A stretch of DNA of 33,501 bases from Accumulibacter sp031732815 (GCF_031732815.1 NZ_JAVMKF010000098.1:1-33501), one strand, 5' to 3'; positions 24,856 to 33,193 are shown, counted from the stretch's first letter. A program made the numbers and translations. Notes: generated by a model from the letters alone, not told the origin.

Positions 24856-25713
24856 ATGTTTCTGATTGTCGGGTATGTGATCATTCTGGCCGCAGCGCTC
24901 GGAACGTACGCGGTGCATGGCAGTCTGGCTGCGTTGTGGGTGCCGCTCGAGTACATTGCCATCGTCGGCCTGACCATCGGCGGTTTTGTCGCCGCCAACG
25001 ACATCAAGGTGATCAAGGCCACGGTCGGCGCGCTGCCCGGAATCTTCAAGGGGTCGAAATTCACCCGGGCGTTGTACATCGACCTGCTGGCGATGCTCTT
25101 CGAAGTGCTCGCCAAGGTCCGCAAGGAGGGCCTGATGTCGATCGAGAACGACGTCGAGAACCCGCACGACAGCCCGATTTTCAGCAAGTACCCGAGCATC
25201 GCCAGCGATCATCACGTCATGGAATTCGTCACCGATTACCTGCGTATGATGGTCGGCGGCAACCTGAATGCGATCGAAATCGAGAACCTGATGGATATCG
25301 AAATCGAAACTCATCATCATGAGGTCGAAACGCCGGGCCACGTGATGGCCAAGGTGGGCGACGCCGTGCCGGCCTTCGGTATCGTCGTCGCCGTGATGGG
25401 CGTGGTCAACGTGATGGGCTCGGTTGGCCAGCCGCCGGCGGTGCTCGGCAAGATGATCGGCGGCGCGCTCGTCGGCACCTTCCTCGGCATCCTGATTTCC
25501 TACGGTTTCGTCGCGCCGATTGCCAGCCTGCTGGAACAGAAGGCGCAGGAGGGCTCGAAGATCTATCAGGTAATCAAGGTCGTCCTGCTCGCTTCGATGT
25601 CGGGCTATGCACCCCAGGTGGCCGTCGAGTTTGGCCGCAAGACGCTGGTGTCCGACGTCCGCCCGACCTTCCGCGAACTCGAGGAAGAACTGAAGAGCCG
25701 CAAGGGTAAATGA
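24856..25713 (+). CDS. motA: flagellar motor stator protein MotA
   Basis: MotA forms the proton channel of the flagellar stator with MotB and pushes on FliG. The 285-residue protein has four membrane segments (IVGYVIILAAALGTYAV, YIAIVGLTIGGFVAA, FGIVVAVMGVVNVMG and GGALVGTFLGILISYGF). The cytoplasmic loop keeps the torque residues: Arg/Lys near 89-90 and Glu 97 in VRKEGLMSIE. The channel prolines are at about 172 (DAVPAFG) and 221 (FVAPIAS). A GGGGGAA Shine-Dalgarno site precedes the ATG. It is followed after 34 bp by motB. Confidence 0.97.
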   Translation: MFLIVGYVIILAAALGTYAVHGSLAALWVPLEYIAIVGLTIGGFVAANDIKVIKATVGALPGIFKGSKFTRALYIDLLAMLFEVLAKVRKEGLMSIENDVENPHDSPIFSKYPSIASDHHVMEFVTDYLRMMVGGNLNAIEIENLMDIEIETHHHEVETPGHVMAKVGDAVPAFGIVVAVMGVVNVMGSVGQPPAVLGKMIGGALVGTFLGILISYGFVAPIASLLEQKAQEGSKIYQVIKVVLLASMSGYAPQVAVEFGRKTLVSDVRPTFRELEEELKSRKGK

Positions 25714-25747
25714 CCTCGAGCATGGCCGGCCCCAGGCAGGAAATTGA

Positions 25748-26707
25748 ATGAACGACGACGTCCGCCCGATCATCATCAAGCGCGTCAAGAAGGTCGCCGG
25801 CGGCCACCATGGGGGCGCCTGGAAGATTGCCTACGCGGACTTCGTGACGGCCATGATGGCCTTTTTCCTGTTGATGTGGCTGCTCGGCTCGACCGCCAGC
25901 GGCGACCTCAAGGGCATCGCCGAGTTCTTTCAGAACCCGCTCAAGATCGCCGCGCAGGGAGGTTCGGGAACCGGCGACAGTTCGAGCGTTCTCAAGGGAG
26001 GAGGCAAGGATCTGACGCGCAGTGCCGGGCAGGTCAAGGCGGGGGACATCGACGCGAAAAGCAGGCAACTGACGGTCAAGGAAACGAACGCCGAATCGGC
26101 GCGCAAGGTCTTCGAGCAACAGGAGCGCCTGATGCTCGGCGAGTTGAAGGAAAGCATCGAGAAGCTGATCGAAAGCAATCCGGCACTCAAGCAGTTCAAG
26201 AGCCAGTTGCTGCTCGACATCACCAGCGAGGGATTGCGTATCCAGATCGTCGATGAGCAGAATCGACCGATGTTCGACACCAGCAGCGCCGAAGTCAAGC
26301 CCTATACCAAGGTGATTCTGCGCGAAATCGGCAAGGTGCTCAACGCCGTACCCAGCCGGATCAGCCTGGCCGGACATACCGATGCGGCGCAGTTTGGTGG
26401 CGGCGAAAAAGGCTTTTCGAACTGGGAGCTGTCGGCTAATCGCGCGAACGCCTCGCGGCGCGAGTTGATCGCCGGCGGGATGGACGAACACAAAGTACTG
26501 CGCGTCGTCGGCCTGGCCTCGACGGTGCTGCTCGACAAGAACGATCCGCTCAGTTCGGTCAACCGGCGAATCAGCATCGTCGTCCTGAACAAGCGGACCG
26601 AGGAATCCTTACTGCTGGAAGACGGTCGCGTCGATGCGGTCGAAGTGGGCAGTCAGGGTGTAGAAGCGGAAGCACTGAGCTCGCCCGCGAACGCTGCAGG
26701 AAAATGA
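25748..26707 (+). CDS. motB: flagellar motor stator protein MotB
   Basis: MotB anchors the stator to peptidoglycan and carries the proton-binding Asp. In this 319-residue protein the membrane segment is YADFVTAMMAFFLLMWLLG with the essential Asp at residue 31. A plug/linker region of about 120 residues follows. The OmpA-like peptidoglycan-binding domain spans about 195-290, with RISLAGHTDAAQF, NWELSANRANASRRELI and SSVNRRISIVVL. The C-terminal tail of about 25 residues is acidic and variable. Both MotA and MotB keep the residues needed for function. Confidence 0.97.
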   Translation: MNDDVRPIIIKRVKKVAGGHHGGAWKIAYADFVTAMMAFFLLMWLLGSTASGDLKGIAEFFQNPLKIAAQGGSGTGDSSSVLKGGGKDLTRSAGQVKAGDIDAKSRQLTVKETNAESARKVFEQQERLMLGELKESIEKLIESNPALKQFKSQLLLDITSEGLRIQIVDEQNRPMFDTSSAEVKPYTKVILREIGKVLNAVPSRISLAGHTDAAQFGGGEKGFSNWELSANRANASRRELIAGGMDEHKVLRVVGLASTVLLDKNDPLSSVNRRISIVVLNKRTEESLLLEDGRVDAVEVGSQGVEAEALSSPANAAGK

Positions 26708-26757
26708 AGCGCAAGATCTGAATTCACTTTGTCAGCGCAACCGAAGAGGAGACGAGA

Positions 26758-27042
26758 ATGAGTAGCGAAACAAGCGAAGAAGACAAAGGCGTCGCCGCCG
26801 CCCTGATCCAGCGTCTGGAGCTGGAGCGCATACCGCGCGCCCTCGATCTGAAGGAGAAGGTGGACGCGGGGGGACGTCTGGACGATATGGACATCGCTTT
26901 TCTCGAGCGCGTCTTCGCCGACATGGAAGACGTCAAGCAACTCGTCGCGCGCAACCCGGAGTACCACCAGCTCGCGGCCAACGTGGTCGGCCTCTACGAA
27001 GAGATCACCGCCCGCGCGCTGGAAAACGAAAAGTCGGCGTAG
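26758..27042 (+). CDS. small uncharacterised protein downstream of motAB
   Basis: A 94-residue acidic protein is preceded by a GAGGAGA Shine-Dalgarno site (about 8 bases before the ATG) and lies 50 bp after motB. It is predicted to be nearly all helical: AAALIQRLELERIPRALDL, then DMDIAFLERVFADMEDVKQL and LAANVVGLYEEITARAL. No cysteines, membrane segment or known motif are seen. I do not recognise the family. Position before an intrinsic terminator suggests that it is the last gene of the motAB transcript. A structural or regulatory link to motility is only inference from context. Confidence 0.75.
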   Translation: MSSETSEEDKGVAAALIQRLELERIPRALDLKEKVDAGGRLDDMDIAFLERVFADMEDVKQLVARNPEYHQLAANVVGLYEEITARALENEKSA

Positions 27043-27049
27043 CGCAATC

Positions 27050-27073
27050 GCCCGGCACGCCGGGCTTTGTTTT
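27050..27073 (+). terminator. intrinsic terminator after the motAB-orf94 unit
   Basis: GCCCGGC (27050-27056) and GCCGGGC (27059-27065) form a perfect inverted repeat followed by TTTGTTTT (27066-27073). The T-run directly joins the GGAGGAG Shine-Dalgarno site of the next gene (27074-27080), so readthrough would supply its mRNA. Confidence 0.8.
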
Positions 27074-27086
27074 GGAGGAGCTGGGC

Positions 27087-27812
27087 ATGGATTTCAATCT
27101 CGAAGAATGCTCGCAGAAATCGCCGCGTGGATTGTTGTTTCAGGCGCGCGTGAGCGAACTGCGGCCAACGCAAAGTGGTGTCGGACTGGACGAGGTCCAT
27201 GCCAAAGCCGAAGCGATGAGCCGCAAGAACAAGGACGACCTGAGCGCCTTCCTGCTCATCCGACCGGTCCCGGTGGTGATCGGCAACGGCGGCCATCTGT
27301 ACCTGACCGACCATCATCATCTGGCACGCGCCGTTTGGGAAGTGGCGCAGAACAAGAATGAAGCCGGCCTCGACGAAAGCAACGCGCGCGTCGTCGTCGA
27401 GGTGATCAACAACTGGAGCGTGCTCAAGGACGCCCACTTCTGGAAGGCGATGCACGACAATCGCTGGGTCTATCTCTTTGACGCGATGGGCGGCGGACCA
27501 CTTCAACCGGCCGCTCTGCCGAAGCACGTCAAGGATTTGCGCAACGATCCCTATCGCGGCCTCGCCTGGTACGTGCGCTCGCACTTCGGCTACGCCAAGA
27601 TGCCGGCTGATTTTGCCGAGTTTCAGTGGGCGCAGTTCTTCCGCACGCGAATGATTCTCGACAACCGCCTGCTCAGCAACCAGATCGAGGACGTCGACAT
27701 CCTGCTGTCGCGCATGAAGGCCGAGGAACGCCAGGCACTGATCGAGGAGGCGATCAGCCTGGCGCGTTCGGACGAGGCGGCCGGACTACCCGGCTACTCC
27801 GGCCGCCGTTAG
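27087..27812 (+). CDS. ParB-like nuclease-domain protein (ParBc_2 type)
   Basis: The ATG at 27087 is chosen because GGAGGAG ends six bases before it; a TTG at 27074 lies within that site. The 241-residue protein contains RVSELRPTQSGVGLDEVHAK, then FLLIRPVPVVIGNGGHLYLT and the tell-tale LTDHHHLARAVWEV, the pattern of the putative ParB-like nuclease domain PF08857. The C-terminal half (FDAMGGGPLQPAALPKHVKD, then PYRGLAWYVRSHFGY) is also typical of that family. No helix-turn-helix is seen, so a chromosome-partition role is unlikely; actual activity is unknown. Its stop TAG overlaps the uvrB stop on the other strand (27809-27812). Confidence 0.85.
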   Translation: MDFNLEECSQKSPRGLLFQARVSELRPTQSGVGLDEVHAKAEAMSRKNKDDLSAFLLIRPVPVVIGNGGHLYLTDHHHLARAVWEVAQNKNEAGLDESNARVVVEVINNWSVLKDAHFWKAMHDNRWVYLFDAMGGGPLQPAALPKHVKDLRNDPYRGLAWYVRSHFGYAKMPADFAEFQWAQFFRTRMILDNRLLSNQIEDVDILLSRMKAEERQALIEEAISLARSDEAAGLPGYSGRR

Positions 27813-29944
27813 ATCGCGCTCGCCGGCCGGCTTGTCCTTCCGAGGCCCTTCACAGGTCCTTCAGATCTACCCTGCCCGGCCGCCGCTTCGCTGCCGCTGA
27901 TGCCGAATACTTCCTGCCGCAGGCGGAAAAGTTCGTCGCGCGCCCGGGCGGCTTTCTCGAACTCCAGGTTCCTGGCGAATTCGCGCATTTCCTTTTCCAG
28001 GCGTTTCAGTTCGCGCGCAAGCTCCTTCTCGTTCATCACCGCGTAGTTGGCCGGCGTCTGTGCGAGCTGGACGACGCCGGAGGTGCGCGCGTTGTCGTAG
28101 TAGCCGTCGATGATGTCGGTGATCCGCTTGTTGACACCGGTGGGAACGATCGCGTGCGTTTCGTTGAAAGCCATCTGTTTCGCGCGCCGCCGCTCGGTCT
28201 CGTCGATCGCCCGCCGCAGGGAACCGGTCAGACGATCGGCATAGAGGATCGCGGTGCCGTTCAGGTGGCGCGCGGCGCGGCCTATCGTCTGAATCAGCGA
28301 GCGCTCGGAGCGCAGGAAGCCTTCCTTGTCGGCATCGAGAATGGCCACCAGTGAAACCTCGGGAATGTCGAGCCCTTCGCGCAGCAGGTTGATCCCGACC
28401 AGTACGTCGAACTTGCCGAGACGCAGGTCGCGGATGATCTCGACGCGCTCGACGGTGTCGATGTCGGAGTGCAGGTAGCGTACGCGCACTTCGTTCTCGC
28501 CGAGATACTCGGCCAGTTCCTCGGCCATCCTCTTGGTCAATGTGGTCACCAGCACGCGTTCGCCGCGCGCAATGCGCAGCCTGATCTCGGAGAACAGATC
28601 GTCCACCTGCGTCGACGCCGGGCGAACGATCAGGACCGGGTCGATCAGCCCGGTCGGCCGCACGACCTGCTCGACGACCTGTCCCTGATGCTCAGCCTCG
28701 TAGTCGGCTGGCGTTGCCGAAACAAAGATCGTCTGCCGCATCAGCGCTTCGAACTCGGCGAACCGCAACGGTCGATTGTCGAGCGCCGAGGGCAAGCGAA
28801 AACCATAATTGACCAGATTCTCCTTGCGTGAGCGATCCCCCTTGTACATGCCGCCAAGCTGCGGAACCGAAACATGCGATTCGTCGATGAACATCAGCGC
28901 ATCAGCCGGCAGGTAGTCGATCAGCGTCGGCGGCGGTTCGCCCGGCTGCCGCCCGGAAAGGTGCCGCGAGTAGTTTTCGATCCCTTTGCAGAATCCGAGC
29001 TGGTCGAGCATTTCGAGGTCGAAACGCGTCCGCTGCTCGAGCCGCTGCGCTTCGACCAGCTTGCCTTCCTGCTGGAACTGCACGAGGCGCTCGCCAAGTT
29101 CGCGTTTGATCGCCTCGATCGCGCGCAGAACGGTCGGCCGCGGCGTGACGTAGTGCGACGATGGAAAGACGGTGAAGCGGAGAAGGCGCTGATGCAGATG
29201 CCCGGTGAGTGGATCGAAGAACTGCAGCCCTTCGATCTCGTCGTCGAAGAGCGTGATGCGAATCGCCTGCTCGGCGTGCTCGGCCGGAAAGACGTCGATC
29301 ACATCGCCGCGCACGCGAAACCGGCCACGCTGCAGGTCCGCCTCGTTGCGTTCGTACTGCATCTCGACCAGACGCTTGATCAGATCGCGCTGGGAAACGC
29401 GGTCGCCAACGCGCATGGTCAGGACCATCTTGTGGTACTCATCGCGATCGCCGATGCCGTAGATGCACGAGACCGTCGCGACGATCACGCAGTCGCGCCG
29501 TTCGAGCAGGCTTTTCGTCGCCGAAAGCCGCATCTGCTCGATATGCTCGTTGATCGATGAGTCTTTCTCGATGTAGAGGTCGCGTGCCGGAACATAGGCT
29601 TCCGGCTGGTAGTAGTCGTAATAGGAAACGAAGTACTCGACCGCGTTCTCCGGAAAGAACTCGCGAAACTCGGCATAGAGCTGCGCGGCGAGCGTCTTGT
29701 TTGGCGCCAGAACGAGCGCTGGCCGGCCGCTGCGGGCAATGACATTGGCCATCGTGTAGGTCTTGCCCGACCCGGTCACGCCGAGCAAGGTCTGGTAGGC
29801 CAGCCCGTCGGCCAGCCCGGCGCAGAGCTGGGCAATCGCCTCGGGCTGGTCGCCGGCCGGCAGAAAGGGTTGATACAGGCGAAAAGGGCTCGCCTCGAAG
29901 CTGAGGAAGCCGGGCTGTCCGGCGGCATGCGGGGGATCTGACAT
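27809..29944 (-). CDS. uvrB: excinuclease ABC subunit B
   Basis: UvrB is the damage-verifying helicase-like subunit of nucleotide excision repair, acting with UvrA and UvrC. The 711-residue protein shows Walker A GVTGSGKT at 55-62, the damage-probing beta-hairpin YYDYYQPEAYVP near 108-119, the DESH-type Walker B (FIDESHVSVPQ), helicase motif V/VI segments GINLLREGLDIPEV and QTIGRAARH, and the C-terminal UVR domain (LKRLEKEMREFARNLEFEKAAR) that binds UvrC. A 40-residue non-conserved tail ends at the stop shared with the ParB-like gene. No LexA box was seen upstream. A possible -10 lies so close to the ATG that the mRNA may be nearly leaderless. Confidence 0.98.
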   Translation of the reverse strand: MSDPPHAAGQPGFLSFEASPFRLYQPFLPAGDQPEAIAQLCAGLADGLAYQTLLGVTGSGKTYTMANVIARSGRPALVLAPNKTLAAQLYAEFREFFPENAVEYFVSYYDYYQPEAYVPARDLYIEKDSSINEHIEQMRLSATKSLLERRDCVIVATVSCIYGIGDRDEYHKMVLTMRVGDRVSQRDLIKRLVEMQYERNEADLQRGRFRVRGDVIDVFPAEHAEQAIRITLFDDEIEGLQFFDPLTGHLHQRLLRFTVFPSSHYVTPRPTVLRAIEAIKRELGERLVQFQQEGKLVEAQRLEQRTRFDLEMLDQLGFCKGIENYSRHLSGRQPGEPPPTLIDYLPADALMFIDESHVSVPQLGGMYKGDRSRKENLVNYGFRLPSALDNRPLRFAEFEALMRQTIFVSATPADYEAEHQGQVVEQVVRPTGLIDPVLIVRPASTQVDDLFSEIRLRIARGERVLVTTLTKRMAEELAEYLGENEVRVRYLHSDIDTVERVEIIRDLRLGKFDVLVGINLLREGLDIPEVSLVAILDADKEGFLRSERSLIQTIGRAARHLNGTAILYADRLTGSLRRAIDETERRRAKQMAFNETHAIVPTGVNKRITDIIDGYYDNARTSGVVQLAQTPANYAVMNEKELARELKRLEKEMREFARNLEFEKAARARDELFRLRQEVFGISGSEAAAGQGRSEGPVKGLGRTSRPASAI

Positions 29945-29946
29945 GC

Positions 29947-29956
29947 TAGAATTCTA
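29947..29956. promoter_or_regulatory. palindromic TAGAATTCTA between uvrB and the aminotransferase
   Basis: The 10-bp perfect palindrome contains TAGAAT on both strands, five of six bases of a -10 element. For uvrB (minus) it would place the start at about the ATG at 29944, with TTGGCG (29981-29976) as a weak -35 at 19 bp. For the plus strand a start near 29960 would give a long leader to 30134. It could equally be a small protein-binding site. Confidence 0.35.
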
Positions 29957-30133
29957 CGTTTTTTTCGCCTGCCGTCGCCAACTGCCTTGCGCGGCCAGCA
30001 CGGTCCCTGGTCAGCCGGGCCCGGCCCGGTTGCCCGCTGCTTCCGGCGCAAGGCAGGTGCAGCGGCTTGTCCGCCGTCACGCGCGCGACCGGCGACCCAC
30101 TGCGATTCGCCTGCCCCCGTTAAGGAAACAGCC

Positions 30134-31072
30134 ATGACTAGCTCGTTCTTTGCCGCCGTGGAGATGGCTCCACGCGACCCCATCCTCGGCCTGACCGAGG
30201 CCTTCACTGCCGATGCCCGCCCGAACAAGGTGAACCTCGGCGTCGGCGTCTATCTCGACGACAACGGCAAGGTTCCCCTGCTCTCAGCCGTGCGGCGGGC
30301 CGAAAAGGCTCGTCTGGAGTCCTTGCCGCCACGTTCCTACCAGCCGATCGATGGTCCTGCCGCCTTCAGCCAGACGGTTCAGCGCCTGCTTTTCGGCGAA
30401 GGCTCGCCGCTGCTCGCCGCCGGTCGCGTGCTGACCTGCGAGGCGCTCGGCGGAACCGGCGCGCTCAANNNNNNNNNNNNNNNNNNNNNNNNNNNNNNNN
30501 NNNNNNNNNNNNNNNNNNNNNNNNNNNNNNNNNNNNNNNNNNNNNNNNNNNNNNNNNNNNNNNNNNNNCTGTTTGCCGAATCCGGCCTGCAATTCCTGGT
30601 TGCCGGATCATTCTCGAAGTCATTCTCGCTCTACGGCGAGCGCGTAGGTTCGCTTTCCGTAGTCACGGCCAACCGCGACGAAACAATGCGCGTCCTCTCG
30701 CAGATCAAGCGCGTCATACGGACCAACTATTCGAACCCGCCGACGCACGGCGGCGCCATCGTCGCCGCAATCCTCGCCGACGGCGAGCTGGCGCACCTCT
30801 GGGAGGAAGAACTGGCCGGCATGCGCGCGCGCATCCGGACCATGCGCACTGCGCTGGTGGATGAACTGCGAGCGCGCGGAGTGCAGACCGACCTGTCGTT
30901 CATCACCCGGCAACGCGGGATGTTTTCCTATACCGGGCTAAGCGCCGCGCAGGTCGATCGCCTGCGCGAGGACTTCGCCATCTACGCGGTGAGCAGCGGC
31001 CGCATCTGCGTCGCCGCGCTGAACACGCGCAATATCGGGCACGTCGCCGACGCTATCGCGGCTGTCCTGTGA
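30134..31072 (+). CDS. class I aspartate/tyrosine/aromatic aminotransferase (broken by assembly gap)
   Basis: This PLP enzyme of the AspC/TyrB family exchanges amino groups between aspartate or aromatic amino acids and 2-oxoglutarate. AAGGAA precedes the ATG at 30134. The N-terminal half has PRDPILGLTEAFTAD, VNLGVGVYLDDNGKVPLL, SYQPIDGPAAF and GGTGAL. After 100 N the frame resumes with GSFSKSFSLYGERVG (PLP-binding Lys), NYSNPPTHGGAIVAAIL, MFSYTGLSAAQV and SGRICVAALN. By comparison with E. coli AspC/TyrB about 120 residues (about 370 bp) are missing between GGTGAL and LFAESG, more than the 100 N. Apart from the gap it looks intact. AspC versus TyrB cannot be settled. Confidence 0.93.
   Translation: MTSSFFAAVEMAPRDPILGLTEAFTADARPNKVNLGVGVYLDDNGKVPLLSAVRRAEKARLESLPPRSYQPIDGPAAFSQTVQRLLFGEGSPLLAAGRVLTCEALGGTGALXXXXXXXXXXXXXXXXXXXXXXXXXXXXXXXXXXLFAESGLQFLVAGSFSKSFSLYGERVGSLSVVTANRDETMRVLSQIKRVIRTNYSNPPTHGGAIVAAILADGELAHLWEEELAGMRARIRTMRTALVDELRARGVQTDLSFITRQRGMFSYTGLSAAQVDRLREDFAIYAVSSGRICVAALNTRNIGHVADAIAAVL
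30469..30568. other. assembly gap (100 N)
   Basis: Exactly 100 N, the conventional placeholder for a gap of unknown size. It lies inside the aminotransferase; family alignment implies that the true missing length is roughly 370 bp. Confidence 0.99.
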
Positions 31073-31075
31073 ACT

Positions 31076-31127
31076 GGCGGGCGTCGTCGTCCGTGCTCGC
31101 CGAGTGCGGCCGACGACGGCGCCCGCC
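31076..31127. terminator. strong hairpin between convergent aminotransferase and AsmA-like genes
   Basis: GGCGGGCG + TCGTCG (31076-31089) pairs with CGACGA (31111-31116) and CGCCCGCC (31120-31127), giving 14 bp with one 3-nt bulge. It starts three bases after the aminotransferase stop. No T-run follows on either strand, so it may slow polymerase or protect 3' ends rather than terminate alone. Confidence 0.5.
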
Positions 31128-31189
31128 GTCTCGGTGGCGGCAGCTCCCGTCCGCTGATCGCACGAGCTACGCGCCATCAGGCTGCCGAA

Positions 31190-33052
31190 TCAGCGCTCGA
31201 CGGTCTTCAACAGCGGCGCATTCAACGAACCGCTGATCGCCACCGGCAGCGCCGTGCGCTCGCCGCGTCCACGCATTTCCACGTCCATCCGGCCACGCAA
31301 GTCGAGATCTCGCCCAATGTCGAGATACCCGGCTGACTGCATGGCTCCGGCGCTGAGGTTAAGGCGCGACAGGTGGACGAAGCCTGGCGTCAGCCTGACG
31401 GCACCGGAAAGCTGTTCGAAGCGGGTTGCCCCACCCAGCGCAAGCGGTACGCTCGGCGCCCGACGCAGCGCCTCGGGAAGATCGATACCCGGGAGACTGC
31501 CGCGCTTGACGGTGAATGTCCCCTCGCCCTGCAGCGTCGAGAGAAGCGACGGCCACGCGTCCGCGGCGGCAGAAAAGCGCAGTCTGCCCGTCCCCTCGCC
31601 GAGAAAACCACGCTCGAGCCCCAGGGCATCGGAGAGCTTCCTGGCGTTGATCCGATCAAAGGCGACCTCGCCCAAAAGCAGCGAATCGCCGCCCGCACGC
31701 AGCGCTGCCTTGCCGGTGAGCAGCCCATCGAAGACGCGGAACTCCATTCGGTCGACGGTTACCAACGTTGCCCGCAACTCGCCCTGCAGAAGAAACGAAT
31801 CGACGACCTGCGGACTGTTCGCGCGCGGGCGCCACTTCAGCCCCTCGGCACGAATGGCAAATGCCGTATCGAGTGGACGCGCCTCGAAAGTCAAATCGCG
31901 GTTGGCCGAATGCAGGGCAAGTACCTCCAACAGGCCCGCGGCCGACAAGACGACCTCGCCACGCAGATCGCCGATCGTCAGTCCGGCCAGCGCGAGCTCG
32001 GTATTGCTCAGCGACACATGCCGCACGCCGGCGCGTGCCGCCGGGCTGGCCGCCGACTTCAGCATTTGCGCCAGCTCGACAAACGTCGTCGGCGCGAGGA
32101 CCAGGCCGCTCAACTCCACTTCGTCGAACAGCATCCGTTCCGCAAACAGCGTAGTCAGCACAGGTTGCACGCGCACCGTGTCGACCGCCAGCGGCACAGC
32201 TTCGCCCACGCCCTCCAGGCGAACCCCATCGAGCCGCAAAGCTGGAATCGGCAGTAAATCGATCCCCAAGGCATCGACCCGGGCCTTCCTGCCGGTGCTC
32301 TGCGTCAGAAGCGCCTCCACGGCCGGCTGATAGTTCAAGTAGGGAAAGATCAGCATCAGCACGAGCGCGAGGACGACGGGCAGGAGCAGGAGAAGAATGA
32401 CGAGGAGCGGCCAGGTGATCAGAAAACGCGGCCGACGCGCGCTGACCAGCACAGGCGGCTGTTGACGCTCGCCGGCAAACCAGGCTGGCCGCCAACGCTG
32501 GGGCACCGACAGCGGCCCGAGCACATCCTCCACAGGCACAGGCGATGGCGTGCCACCGGCTTGCGCACGCGACAGAAAGACCGTTCCCGACTCCGAAGGC
32601 GAAGGGTCGTGCACGATCGGCGGATGGCTCTTCGCTGGCGGTGGCGCGGTCTCCTCGCGCGCTGGCACCAGATCTGAGGCGCCCGAGCCGCCTGCCGATG
32701 ACGGCGGCGGCGCGGTCTGCTCTTTCGCGCCAAAGCTTGAAAACTCGGATACTGGCGCCGTCGTTTCGTCCGACGCGCTATGCCGCCTCGCCTTGTCACC
32801 GCGTTGCCAGACCGAGTCGAAGGCCGCACGGCGATCAACCAGGCCATCACTCTCAAGCTCCAGCAAAGCACTGCGAGTCATCTGCGGGTTTCCCGTCTTC
32901 TCGCACAGCTCGGCCACGGTTGCATTGCCGTCGACGAGTATCAACACCATTCGAGTGTTGCGCTGAACCACGCGCGTCCGCTGCAGCACCGCTTCTTCCC
33001 CGGAAGCGGTCTTCGCGTACACCAGATTAGGGTCGATCAAGTCAGGATCCAT
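31190..33052 (-). CDS. AsmA-like envelope protein with a long cytoplasmic N-terminal region
   Basis: From the ATG at 33052 (MDPDLIDPNLVYAKTASGEE) the protein has 620 residues; a TTG at 33076 adds eight. Residues about 20-80 (VLILVDGNATVAELCEKTG and LLELESDGLVDRR) look like a small winged-helix-type domain. A Pro/Ser/Thr-rich disordered linker runs from about 95 to 205. One membrane segment lies at about 210-236 (WPLLVILLLLLPVVLALVLM). The rest is an AsmA-like beta-rich region (KARVDALGIDLLPIPALRLD.., SAGAMQSAGYLDIGRDLDLRG, ending SGSLNAPLLKTVER). AsmA-like proteins are inner-membrane anchored and span the periplasm in lipid transport or outer-membrane assembly. The N-terminal part is unusual and suggests a regulatory input. 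It is monocistronic here. Confidence 0.82.
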   Translation of the reverse strand: MDPDLIDPNLVYAKTASGEEAVLQRTRVVQRNTRMVLILVDGNATVAELCEKTGNPQMTRSALLELESDGLVDRRAAFDSVWQRGDKARRHSASDETTAPVSEFSSFGAKEQTAPPPSSAGGSGASDLVPAREETAPPPAKSHPPIVHDPSPSESGTVFLSRAQAGGTPSPVPVEDVLGPLSVPQRWRPAWFAGERQQPPVLVSARRPRFLITWPLLVILLLLLPVVLALVLMLIFPYLNYQPAVEALLTQSTGRKARVDALGIDLLPIPALRLDGVRLEGVGEAVPLAVDTVRVQPVLTTLFAERMLFDEVELSGLVLAPTTFVELAQMLKSAASPAARAGVRHVSLSNTELALAGLTIGDLRGEVVLSAAGLLEVLALHSANRDLTFEARPLDTAFAIRAEGLKWRPRANSPQVVDSFLLQGELRATLVTVDRMEFRVFDGLLTGKAALRAGGDSLLLGEVAFDRINARKLSDALGLERGFLGEGTGRLRFSAAADAWPSLLSTLQGEGTFTVKRGSLPGIDLPEALRRAPSVPLALGGATRFEQLSGAVRLTPGFVHLSRLNLSAGAMQSAGYLDIGRDLDLRGRMDVEMRGRGERTALPVAISGSLNAPLLKTVER

Positions 33053-33150
33053 CGACGGATCTCGTCCCTGTTCCAAAGAGAAGCATTCTCCTCAACTCCG
33101 GCAAAGTCCGAATTGTGCACCTTCTTCGCCCGTTGGAAAAGCGCCGGGCG

Positions 33151-33179
33151 TTGACGCGCCTGCAGTGAGCGACTAGACT
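33151..33179 (+). promoter_or_regulatory. sigma70-type promoter of tRNA-Asn
   Basis: TTGACG (33151-33156; five of six -35 bases), a 17-bp spacer, and TAGACT (33174-33179; four of six -10 bases). The predicted start at about 33186 is eight bases before the tRNA. Confidence 0.72.
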
Positions 33180-33193
33180 ATACAGCGTCGCGT

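Noticed and set aside
29945..30133. LexA-box upstream of uvrB
   Set aside because: No CTGT-N8-ACAG-type sequence was found; only the TAGAATTCTA palindrome is present.
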